The translations under genes were made by a program, and so were the position numbers. 64,000 nucleotides of DNA from Gluconobacter kanchanaburiensis NBRC 103587 (GTDB lineage Bacteria > Pseudomonadota > Alphaproteobacteria > Acetobacterales > Acetobacteraceae), in the NCBI RefSeq assembly GCF_007988905.1, contig NZ_BJVA01000002.1, positions 124,001 through 188,000 of the forward strand, written 5' to 3'. This document shows, piece by piece, positions 57,079 through 64,000 of this stretch. The number at the start of each line of letters is the position of its first letter. Position 1 is the first letter of the stretch. The notes under the pieces are model-generated. The model had not been told where the DNA came from. It ran no database searches and saw only the letters and a list, made by a program, of their open reading frames with translations.

Positions 57079-57831
57079 TCAGGGCGCTTCGCTGGCGCCT
57101 TCGCCTGCGGCAGGTTCAGCCTTGACAGCGTCGCTGGCGACCGGGCGAACAGCCACGCCATCCGTGATCATTTCAAGCTGACCCGTGATCTGACCACCAT
57201 CCTCAACCTGCAGGCGACGACATTTGACCTTGCCGATCAGACGGCCGGTGGCGCGGATGGTCAGGCTGCCGTTCACGGTCAGGGTACCGTCGATCGTGCC
57301 TGCCAGTTCCGCGTCTTCAACTTCGACGCCACCACGGAAAACACCGCCATGGGCAACCTGAAGTTCGCTAGCATGAATCAGGCTGGATTCGACCGTCCCC
57401 TCAACAACAAGGCGCTCAGCGTCCTGGACCGAGCCTTGAACGCTGATGCCACGTCCTACAACGAGCGTGCGACGCTCCGGGCCGGTCTGGCGCGGTGCGC
57501 CCGGTACGGCAGCCGCGCCGGGGCGCGGTGCCCCTGCCGGCATCGTGCCCGTCGGAGAATTGGAAGACGGCGGCGCCGGGAAAGGGGTACGACCCATGGG
57601 AGCGGGGTCCTTCTGCTGGTTGGGCTGCTGACTGAACGGCTGTGAACTGGCGGCGGATCCAGATTCCGACGTGGAGGCCGGCTGACTGGGCGCCTCGGGC
57701 CGGTTAGGGAAAATGGGCTGGCCTGCGAGCTTGCTGTTCTCTGCAGGTTTGGAGTCATCCTCCGGTTTGCGTCTTCTGAACAAGGAAACCCCGCTGCGGA
57801 TCTGAAAAAGAACACCTTCTGTCTCGGGCAT
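57079..57831 (-). CDS. Bactofilin family cytoskeletal protein
   Basis: A 250-residue protein. The bactofilin beta-helix core is at about residues 117-220 (RTLVVGRGISVQGSV, ERLVVEGTVESSLI, VEDAELAGTIDGTLTVNG, SLTIRATGRLIGKVKC), with hydrophobic beta turns repeating about every 17-18 residues. An 85-residue Ser/Pro/Gln-rich N-terminal linker precedes it, and a Glu/Ala-rich tail follows. Bactofilins form filaments for cell shape. The ATG at 57831 has AGGGAG directly adjacent, so a TTG at residue 17 is an alternative start. A strong terminator follows. Confidence 0.93.
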   Translation of the reverse strand: MPETEGVLFQIRSGVSLFRRRKPEDDSKPAENSKLAGQPIFPNRPEAPSQPASTSESGSAASSQPFSQQPNQQKDPAPMGRTPFPAPPSSNSPTGTMPAGAPRPGAAAVPGAPRQTGPERRTLVVGRGISVQGSVQDAERLVVEGTVESSLIHASELQVAHGGVFRGGVEVEDAELAGTIDGTLTVNGSLTIRATGRLIGKVKCRRLQVEDGGQITGQLEMITDGVAVRPVASDAVKAEPAAGEGASEAP

Positions 57832-58078
57832 CTCCCTAAAGCCCCGTCATTAAGAGGGAACTGTCGGGCGGGCCTGTCGACAACGCTACACGCTGATCGC
57901 CGGACGGGACAAGACGCGCATTTCCATAAATGTGACGAAAGATCACCTATGGAAATGGCCTCTGACCATCGCGGAGTTGGCGTGGACCTACAGGGGACCT
58001 ATGATCGTGTTGATTTAATGGCGCTGACTGTCCGTTAGATGTTTTTTCCTTGCTTCCAGCCTTCTGTCCGGAGTTCCA

Positions 58079-59059
58079 ATGTCCGTACCAAAACATGACC
58101 TTCTGTGCATCGGCAATGCGATTGTCGATGTTCTCGCGCCTGTAAACAAGGATCTGATCGAAGGTCTCGGCGCCGCAGCCGGCAGCATGACCCTGATCGA
58201 CGCAGCGACGGCGCATGCCATCGAGAGCCGCGTTGACATCGAAAACGTGACCGGCGGCGGGTCCGGCGCGAACACGGCCGTTGTGGCGGCACGCATGGGC
58301 GCAACGGTCGCCTATCTGGGCAAAGTGGCGGCAGACGAAGCGGGCGACCACTTCAGCCGCGATATCCGCGAACAAGGCATCACCTTCCCGTCCACCCCCC
58401 TCCCGGTAGCCGATGGCACACCGACCGCACGTTGCATCGTTCTGGTCACGCCTGAGGGCCAGCGCACCATGTTCACCTATCTCGGCGCCTGCACGGAATT
58501 CACGCCCGAGGACGTACATGAATCCATCGTGGCCGATGCAGCCATCACCTATCTGGAAGGCTATCTCTACGACAAGCCACAGGCCCAGGAAGCGTTCGAG
58601 CACGCAGCACGCCTGGCCCGCAAGGCCAACCGTCAGGTTGCTCTGACTCTGTCCGACACGTTCTGTGTGGAGCGCCACCGCGCTGCCTTCCATGAACTGG
58701 TGGCAGGCCATGTGGACATCCTGTTCGCCAACGAAGCCGAACTTCTGGCCCTTTACGAAGTCACGGATTTTGAAGAGGCCGTGGCTCAGGTTTCCGATGA
58801 AACGAAGCTGGCGGTCATAACGCGTGGTGAAAAAGGCGCGGTCGTGATCAGCGAGGGTGAGCGCCATGACGTGCCGACCACAGAAGTAAAAGTCGTGGAC
58901 ACTACGGGCGCGGGCGATGCGTTCGCAGCGGGCTTCCTGGCCGGTCTGAGCAAGAAGCACGACCTCGTCACCTGCGCGAAGCTGGGCAATCAGGCTGCCG
59001 GTGAGATCATCACCCGTTACGGCGCCCGCCCGACTGAGGCGTTCACGCTGACGGCCTGA
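58079..59059 (+). CDS. PfkB-family kinase, probably adenosine kinase
   Basis: A 326-residue ribokinase-fold enzyme. The N-terminal substrate block is CIGNAIVDVLAP and the Gly-Gly motif is GGGSGANTAVV. The catalytic base motif DTTGAGDAFAAGFLAG is at about residues 279-294. The fold has a lid in the first half (VAYLGKVAADEAG). The adenosine kinase assignment follows PfkB orthologues in alphaproteobacteria, but a sugar kinase is not excluded. It converges on hpnK, 20 bp away. Confidence 0.85.
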   Translation: MSVPKHDLLCIGNAIVDVLAPVNKDLIEGLGAAAGSMTLIDAATAHAIESRVDIENVTGGGSGANTAVVAARMGATVAYLGKVAADEAGDHFSRDIREQGITFPSTPLPVADGTPTARCIVLVTPEGQRTMFTYLGACTEFTPEDVHESIVADAAITYLEGYLYDKPQAQEAFEHAARLARKANRQVALTLSDTFCVERHRAAFHELVAGHVDILFANEAELLALYEVTDFEEAVAQVSDETKLAVITRGEKGAVVISEGERHDVPTTEVKVVDTTGAGDAFAAGFLAGLSKKHDLVTCAKLGNQAAGEIITRYGARPTEAFTLTA

Positions 59060-59079
59060 GACGTGTCGCTGGACCGGTC

Positions 59080-59916
59080 TTACAGATCGGCCCAGCCGAT
59101 GCGGGCGACCCCATACCGGTCGAATGCCTCCCGCACAGCCGGGTCCAGAAGGGCGGCCAGTTCGCCCTCCTGCTCATAGCCCGGCATGAAACGCTTCATC
59201 ATGGCGTCCTGAGCCGTGGCGGGGTGAAAGTAGATTTCGCTCGTGCCCGTGGGCAGGCGCGGAACAAGACTGCGGATATGGTCCGGCGTCATATGGCCGG
59301 ACCAGCGCAGCCCGAAACACCAGTCATTGGTTTTCAGCCCCGCTTTGCGAATCTGATGCCGCAGCACGCCGATCCAGTGGCGTAGGGCGCGGTCTCCCAA
59401 CGTATCGTTGGCCTCGACAGGCTCCGGCGGCTCGAAGGGCGAGCGGACAGCCCGTAATCCATGCTCCAGGCCGGACTCGATCAGGAATCGTCCCACCGTC
59501 GGATGCAAATGCATGTGTTTATGGGCGTTGGCGTGATCGAGCGCTAACCCGCTTGCGACAAAATTACGGAACTGGGCTTCGATTTCGCGCCGCAGGGCAC
59601 TCCGAGCCTGCGGGCTGAAGAAATACTCCACGCCAAGGCGCAATTGGTTGCGCCCAAACCAGCCCTGCTCGTCCGTAATGGCAGGCAGATCGAGGACGGA
59701 CTTGCCCTCGATCGCCACCACATGCAATCCGACTCTCAGATCCGGCATCGTCTTCGCACGTCGGATGGCATCCTCGGCCGCATCTCCGGCAACCATCAGA
59801 CTGGCCGTGGACAGGATCCCGTTTCGATGGGCCTGTTCAATGGCCTCGTTGACTTCAAAACTCATACCGAAATCGTCGGCGGACACGATGGCGCGGCGCA
59901 GGGAGCTGGATGTCAT
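59080..59916 (-). CDS. hpnK: Hopanoid biosynthesis protein HpnK (YdjC-like deacetylase fold)
   Basis: A 278-residue protein of the YdjC/polysaccharide-deacetylase-like fold. Metal residues are in IVSADDFGMS and in DHANAHKHMHLHP, the usual HpnK motif. HpnK acts in hopanoid side-chain modification, probably deacetylating the N-acetylglucosaminyl-hopane made by HpnI, before HpnJ makes the cyclitol ether. The start ATG is 59916, with ATG 59928 also possible. A terminator-like hairpin sits just upstream. Confidence 0.92.
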   Translation of the reverse strand: MTSSSLRRAIVSADDFGMSFEVNEAIEQAHRNGILSTASLMVAGDAAEDAIRRAKTMPDLRVGLHVVAIEGKSVLDLPAITDEQGWFGRNQLRLGVEYFFSPQARSALRREIEAQFRNFVASGLALDHANAHKHMHLHPTVGRFLIESGLEHGLRAVRSPFEPPEPVEANDTLGDRALRHWIGVLRHQIRKAGLKTNDWCFGLRWSGHMTPDHIRSLVPRLPTGTSEIYFHPATAQDAMMKRFMPGYEQEGELAALLDPAVREAFDRYGVARIGWADL

Positions 59917-59929
59917 GGCAGGTCTCATG

Positions 59930-59960
59930 AAAAAGGGGCCATGACATGCGCCATGGCCCC
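59930..59960 (-). terminator. Intercistronic terminator-like hairpin between hpnJ and hpnK
   Basis: GGGGCCATG and CATGGCCCC (9-bp perfect arms) enclose 8 nt and are followed on the minus strand by TTTTT. It lies 13-44 bp before the hpnK start, after hpnJ. It can act as a partial terminator that lowers hpnK relative to hpnIJ. Confidence 0.75.
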
Positions 59961-59989
59961 TAGGTAGCAATTCGTCAGGCGCGCACCGT

Positions 59990-61414
59990 TCAGGCGGCGT
60001 GACGGTCCTTGAGGAACTGGAAGAACTCCACACCTTCGCGCAGACGACGCTTCATCATCTGCGGGCTGCGGATCATCTCGTTGACGATGGAGGCGATCTT
60101 GGAACCGCGGAAGTAGAACTTGCGATAGAATTCCTCGACGCTCTCGAAGATTTCCGTATGCGACAGGTGCGGGTAATGCAGCGGTGCGATCTGCACGCCG
60201 CTCTCGTCGATCAGTTCGGCTTCCGCTTCGTTCAGCCAGCCATTTTCCGTCGCCTGCTTGTGCAGGAAGGTGCCCGGATAAGGCGCAGCCAGCGAAACCT
60301 GCAGGGTATGCGGGTTGATTTCCTTGGCGAACTGGATCGTCTCCTGGATGGTCTCCTTCGTCTCGCCCGGCAGGCCGACGATGAAGGTTCCATGGATCTT
60401 GATGCCCAGCTTGTGACAGTTGCGCGTAAACTCCTTGGCCGTCTCGACCAGCATACCCTTCTTGATGTTGTGAAGGATCTGCTGGTTGCCGCTTTCGTAA
60501 CCGACCAGCAGCAGGCGCAGACCGTTTTCCTTGAGAACCTTCAGGGTCTCGTAAGGAACATTGGCCTTGGCATTGCAGGACCATGTAACGCCGAGCTTGC
60601 CCATTTCGCGGGCAATGGCTTCGGCGCGCGGCAGGTCGTCCGTGAAGGTATCATCATCGAACATGAATTCCTGCACTTCGGGGAAGTACTGCTTGGCCAG
60701 ACGCACTTCAGCGGCCACGTGCTCGGGGCTGCGGGTCCGGTAGCGATGGCCGCCAACCGTCTGCGGCCACAGGCAGAACGTGCAGCGCGACTTACAGCCA
60801 CGGCCCGTATAGATCGAGATGTAGGGGTGCTTCAGATAACCGATGAAGTAATCGTTGATGTTGAGGTCACGCTTGTAGACCTCGGTTACGAACGGCAGGC
60901 TATCCATATCCTCGATCATCGCGCGATCCTTGTTCGCGACGATCTCGCCCTTCTCGTTCCGCCAGGTGATGCCGTCCACTTCCGCAAGCGGCTTGCCTTC
61001 GGCGATTTCCTTGATGGTGAAGTCGAACTCGTTGCGGGCCACGAAGTCGATCGGGCTACCCTTCTCCATGCTCTCGGTCGGCTGAACAGCCACCTTCGCA
61101 CCGACCATGCCAATCATGATCTTCGGATTGGCATCCTTGATCATCTGCGCCACGCGAACATCGGAAGCGAAGGACGGCGTGGACGTGTGGATCACGACGA
61201 GGTCGCGATTCTTCACATCCTCAAGGATGGGGTCCATGCCCATCTTGGCCGGCGGCGCATCAATCAGGCGCGATCCGGGAACAAGAGCGGCCGGCTGGGC
61301 CAGCCATGTCGGAAACCAGAAGGACTTGATCTCGCGCTTCGCCTGATAGCGGGAGCCAGCGCCACCATCGAAGCCGTCGAAGGAAGGAGGCTGGAGAAAA
61401 AGGGTTCTCATCAT
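59990..61414 (-). CDS. hpnJ: Hopanoid biosynthesis B12-type radical SAM protein HpnJ
   Basis: A 474-residue enzyme. The ATG at 61414 has AGGAG upstream and overlaps the hpnI stop. A B12-binding-like N-terminal half ends with HTSTPSFASDV and GMVGAKVAVQPT. The radical SAM 4Fe-4S motif CKSRCTFC is near residue 213, followed by the HpnJ features FDDDTFTDDLPRAEAIA. HpnJ contracts the glucosamine ring to make the bacteriohopanetetrol cyclitol ether. It completes hpnI-hpnJ-hpnK. Confidence 0.96.
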   Translation of the reverse strand: MMRTLFLQPPSFDGFDGGAGSRYQAKREIKSFWFPTWLAQPAALVPGSRLIDAPPAKMGMDPILEDVKNRDLVVIHTSTPSFASDVRVAQMIKDANPKIMIGMVGAKVAVQPTESMEKGSPIDFVARNEFDFTIKEIAEGKPLAEVDGITWRNEKGEIVANKDRAMIEDMDSLPFVTEVYKRDLNINDYFIGYLKHPYISIYTGRGCKSRCTFCLWPQTVGGHRYRTRSPEHVAAEVRLAKQYFPEVQEFMFDDDTFTDDLPRAEAIAREMGKLGVTWSCNAKANVPYETLKVLKENGLRLLLVGYESGNQQILHNIKKGMLVETAKEFTRNCHKLGIKIHGTFIVGLPGETKETIQETIQFAKEINPHTLQVSLAAPYPGTFLHKQATENGWLNEAEAELIDESGVQIAPLHYPHLSHTEIFESVEEFYRKFYFRGSKIASIVNEMIRSPQMMKRRLREGVEFFQFLKDRHAA

Positions 61415-62622
61415 GATCGAACACTCCTGTGGGTGGCGTCGGCCTGGAGCGAGGTGGCGCCGGACGCGGAATTTCGTTTTCTTCGGGCGATATGGACCGT
61501 TCTGCCCCGCCATGCAACGCGTGATCCGCGCGCACTGCCGACCATGATGGCTGCGGACAACCAATCACGAACAGGCAGAAGAAGGATCGCAGCAGGCAGC
61601 GGGCAGGACGTCGCACGGTCGACAATGCTACTGCCAAAAGCCCGCACAAGCCATGTGAGAGCCAGCAGAAACCATGTCCACCAGGCATTGGGACGGAAAA
61701 GAACAGCCGTAACAGCCCAGAACAGCGGAAGCTGGATCGCGGACAGCCCGTAACCGACGGGCGCGACGTTCTTGACCGTCCTGCCCCAGCGCAACTCATG
61801 CGCGAGGAGATCACTGAGCGTATGTTCGCCAACGGTCGTATGCGTCAGGCTGGGAGCAATGGCGATCGTCTCACCCCTCGCCCGGACAAGCTGCCCCAGT
61901 TCGGCGTCGTCGGCCACGTGATGGACAAGCGCCTCAAGCCCCCCAATCTCTTCGAGAACCTGTCGACGCAGGGCCATAGTGGCTCCCAGACAGTCCTGAC
62001 GCCCCAGAAAACGGGACATCATAACGCCTGGAAGGAAGTTGTGATTGATCTGGCAGGCCCCGATCTGCTGCACGAGACTCCCTTCCGCAGGTCGACCCGC
62101 GTAAAGGGTGGTGACCAGTCCTGTTCCGGGCTCTTCAAGGCTTGTCACGACATGCTTCAGATATCCGGGGCTGACATGAATATCCGAGTCGGAAATAACG
62201 AGAACATCGTGTCGGGCTTTCCCGTACATGTTCAACAGGTTGCCGACCTTGCGATTGGGACCATGTTCCCTCGGGTCAATGACTACGCTGACCGGAACAT
62301 GCGGATAACGGGTCCGCAGCCGCTCGATGACCGGCAGAGCGGTATCATCCGCATCCTGAACGCCGAAGACAATCTGGAAGTCGGGGTAGTCCTGCGTGAA
62401 GACGCTATCCAGCGCCTCCTCCAACAACGGCTCGTTACCGTGCAGAGGCTTCAGCACGGTAACCGGAGGCCATGATCTGTCAGACAGTTTCAGGCCGTCC
62501 TCGGCATTCCGCTCCGTACGGCGAAAACGGGCGAGAAGGGCAGCACCTGCCAGCGCCTGCAGGTTACCAGCGGCGGAGACACAGGCGCAGAAACCGGCCG
62601 CAATCGAGAGAGGTATGGACAC
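61411..62622 (-). CDS. hpnI: Hopanoid biosynthesis glycosyltransferase HpnI
   Basis: A 403-residue GT2-family membrane enzyme that adds a sugar to bacteriohopanetetrol. It starts with GTG at 62622. Membrane helices lie near residues 5-25 and in the last 100 residues (AIQLPLFWAVTAVLF and WTWFLLALTWLVRAF). GT2 motifs are PVTVLKPLHGNEPLLEEAL, FGVQDADDTALPVI, VISDSDIHVSPGYL and AELGQLVRARG. Its stop overlaps the hpnJ start. The last 45 residues are Arg-rich. Confidence 0.93.
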   Translation of the reverse strand: MSIPLSIAAGFCACVSAAGNLQALAGAALLARFRRTERNAEDGLKLSDRSWPPVTVLKPLHGNEPLLEEALDSVFTQDYPDFQIVFGVQDADDTALPVIERLRTRYPHVPVSVVIDPREHGPNRKVGNLLNMYGKARHDVLVISDSDIHVSPGYLKHVVTSLEEPGTGLVTTLYAGRPAEGSLVQQIGACQINHNFLPGVMMSRFLGRQDCLGATMALRRQVLEEIGGLEALVHHVADDAELGQLVRARGETIAIAPSLTHTTVGEHTLSDLLAHELRWGRTVKNVAPVGYGLSAIQLPLFWAVTAVLFRPNAWWTWFLLALTWLVRAFGSSIVDRATSCPLPAAILLLPVRDWLSAAIMVGSARGSRVAWRGRTVHIARRKRNSASGATSLQADATHRSVRS

Positions 62623-62680
62623 GACGGCTTTCTAACCTTCCCCAACACTTTTAGGAAAGGCTTCTGTCGCAGGGACACAC

Positions 62681-63358
62681 TCAGTCATGAAGGAAGTGTG
62701 CTGTCTTGCTGTCCAGATGATCGGCCAGTCCGCTGGCACCACCCTGACTCAGAGCACCACCGAAATCAGCACGCTGGGCAGCAACCTGACTGATATGCGC
62801 ATTCAGCAGGATGTCTGTAATGCGCCATCCCGAAGCACCATTGGTCATGATATAATCGATCGGCGTGACATCTCCACCATCAGTACCGCCAATGGTGGTA
62901 TCCACAATCTGCCCTCCTGTTGGATTGGGGCGGGTCTGCGGTAACACCGTGAAGACCACCTGCGATTCCGGCTTGAAAGACGACGCGTAGCGGGCGATCG
63001 TGAACTGGCGGAAAGAGCCAAGAAGCCGAGTGCGATCAGCCGGGCTGAGGCTATTATAGCGCACGCCGACCGACCGACGAAGAATCGTCTCAAGATCGAA
63101 GGCGTGGTCCACGGCGGGTGCAATCATCGTGGCGCGCTGCTGGGCCGTCTTGCCCGCCTTCTGGGCCGATTTCAGCGCTTCATACAGAGCAGCCACGGGG
63201 GCCGCAGCAGACGTCGTTTCGGCAGATGTCGCAGCGTTAGAAGCTGTCTGTGCAATGGCTTCCGGGAAAACCGCCTTCAGGGAAACCGGCGCCGCAAGAA
63301 GGCACACGGAAAGAAGGGACAATGTCACTTTCGGGGAAAAACGGCAAATCATGATCAC
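62681..63358 (-). CDS. hpnM: Hopanoid-associated lipid-binding protein HpnM (MlaC/Ttg2D-like)
   Basis: A 225-residue periplasmic protein of the MlaC family. The GTG at 63358 is favoured by AGGA 7 nt upstream; an ATG at 63352 is the alternative. A signal peptide (VTLSLLSVCLLAAPVSL) opens it. The mature part has the MlaC-type helices (DLETILRRSVGVRYNSL, LLGSFRQFTIARYASSF) and a strand with GWRITDILLN. It is thought to carry hopanoids or related lipids between membranes. It is the first gene of hpnM-hpnI-hpnJ-hpnK. Confidence 0.92.
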   Translation of the reverse strand: MIMICRFSPKVTLSLLSVCLLAAPVSLKAVFPEAIAQTASNAATSAETTSAAAPVAALYEALKSAQKAGKTAQQRATMIAPAVDHAFDLETILRRSVGVRYNSLSPADRTRLLGSFRQFTIARYASSFKPESQVVFTVLPQTRPNPTGGQIVDTTIGGTDGGDVTPIDYIMTNGASGWRITDILLNAHISQVAAQRADFGGALSQGGASGLADHLDSKTAHFLHD

Positions 63359-63676
63359 GCTTTCGTCCTGTAGGCGGTTCTTGGCACAGAGATCGTGTTC
63401 ATGACACACTGTATCAAGTTCCGAAGATCAAGTTCTGGCTTCCATAGATCCATCTGTGCTCGATTAGCCACAGGGCTGACGCGAATTATGCAGCCTGACA
63501 TTGAGGCGAACACGACAATGGGTCTATAGGCAGTCAATCCAATGCTCGATGGTCCTTCGTTTTTCCCGGTTTTTTTAGGACCGGGACAGGGAAGACAGCC
63601 ACGGGCCATCCAAGATGTAAAAGGCTCCGGGTGCCCTTACGGGCGCCGCACCGGAAACTAGAACCAGAGGATTATA
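63359..63676. promoter_or_regulatory. Divergent hpnM/hpnH control region with two hairpins
   Basis: This 318-bp gap has no gene. It holds an inverted repeat with CCCGGT/ACCGGG arms (63565-63570 and 63580-63585) around 9 nt. Nearer hpnH there is a longer stem with CCGG at 63627-63630 and CCGG at 63651-63654, containing GCCC-TTAC-GGGC. The second is in the hpnH leader, ending 22 nt before its start. Both could affect hpnH or hpnM; roles are inference. Confidence 0.5.
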
Positions 63677-64000
63677 ATGGCCGTTCCTTTGATGCAGGCT
63701 GTCCGAGTCGGACGGTACGTTGTCAAGCAGCACCTCACGGGCCGCAAGCGCTATCCGCTGGTACTGATGCTCGAACCGCTGTTCCGCTGCAACCTGGCCT
63801 GCGCCGGCTGCGGCAAGATCGACTATCCTGCACAAATCCTGAACCAGCGTCTCAGCCTTCAGGAATGCCTGGATGCCGACACGGAAGCCGATGCCCCCGT
63901 CATTGCAATCGCCGGTGGTGAACCCCTCCTGCACAAGGAAATGCCCCAGATCGTCAAAGGTTTGATCGGGCGCAAAAAATACGTCTACCTGTGCACCAAC
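63677..64000 (+). CDS. hpnH: Hopanoid biosynthesis radical SAM protein HpnH, N-terminal part (cut by window edge)
   Basis: The first 108 codons of a radical SAM enzyme. An AGAGG stands 8 nt before the ATG. The 4Fe-4S ligands Cys38, Cys42 and Cys45 are in RCNLACAGCGK. YPLVLMLEP, IAIAGGEPLLHKE and KKYVYLCTN are HpnH features. HpnH adds the 5'-deoxyadenosyl group to diploptene, the first step of the C35 hopanoid side chain. It diverges from hpnM. Confidence 0.95.
   Translation, partial: MAVPLMQAVRVGRYVVKQHLTGRKRYPLVLMLEPLFRCNLACAGCGKIDYPAQILNQRLSLQECLDADTEADAPVIAIAGGEPLLHKEMPQIVKGLIGRKKYVYLCTN

Noticed and set aside
57947-58960. 337-codon open frame opposite the PfkB kinase
   Set aside because: Antisense shadow; the kinase has clear motifs and a normal length.
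59999-61753. 584-codon open frame opposite hpnJ
   Set aside because: Antisense shadow of a clear radical SAM gene; no domain or ribosome binding site seen.

Overview
The window looks like chromosome of an acetic acid bacterium (Acetobacteraceae, most like Gluconobacter). The main evidence is a membrane-bound molybdopterin aldehyde dehydrogenase (three-haem cytochrome c, 2Fe-2S and molybdopterin subunits), a hopanoid cluster (hpnH, hpnM, hpnI, hpnJ, hpnK), alphaproteobacterial housekeeping blocks (FYDLN protein | aroA-cmk-rpsA; ffs-dnaX-ybaB-recR; clpS-clpA) and GC-rich codon use. No tRNA, rRNA, CRISPR array, insertion sequence or prophage was seen.

Layout. 1-4.1 kb: two divergent TonB-dependent receptors (the first cut by the window edge) and a TetR regulator. 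4.1-7.3 kb: the cytochrome bc1 complex petABC with a divergent small cytochrome c. 7.3-9.1 kb: a stand-alone STN-domain protein, an XRE-cupin regulator and a small membrane protein. 9.1-13.7 kb: a sulfide/persulfide module made of a TauE-type exporter, a phosphatase-like/SQR fusion, a metallo-beta-lactamase-fold persulfide dioxygenase, a divergent peroxiredoxin and an ArsR regulator. 13.8-20 kb: a small Cys-rich secreted protein, a LacI regulator, a beta-trefoil/GT8 fusion, a HAD phosphatase and a GH20 hexosaminidase. 20-23 kb: an iron-chelate/cobalamin-type ABC importer. 23.3-27.5 kb: the aldehyde dehydrogenase operon, closed by a strong terminator.

27.7-32.8 kb: a GYF_2 membrane protein, a GT4 glycosyltransferase, a membrane protein and an M16 protease. 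32.9-40.3 kb: a three-gene operon of large, modular CgeB/GT2/GT4 glycosyltransferases, the least explained part of the window. 40.6-44.5 kb: aroA-cmk-rpsA, with the FYDLN protein and a UbiC-like lipoprotein diverging from it. 45.6-49.5 kb: an SDR reductase, recR, ybaB, dnaX and the SRP RNA. 49.5-53.3 kb: ggt, map and a penicillin-binding D,D-carboxypeptidase. 53.6-57.8 kb: clpS-clpA, a DUF3465 protein and a bactofilin. 58-64 kb: a PfkB sugar/nucleoside kinase converging on hpnM-hpnI-hpnJ-hpnK, with hpnH diverging at the right edge.

The genes fit a strictly respiratory, periplasmically oxidising bacterium. Outer-membrane receptors and an ABC importer supply metal chelates. Membrane dehydrogenases and bc1 feed the respiratory chain. 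Hopanoids, glycans, a bactofilin and peptidoglycan enzymes shape the envelope. Best candidates for new biology are the three-glycosyltransferase operon with its tandem C-terminal domain of unknown function, the sulfur-module operator and processing hairpin, and terminator-like or hairpin control inside the hopanoid cluster.
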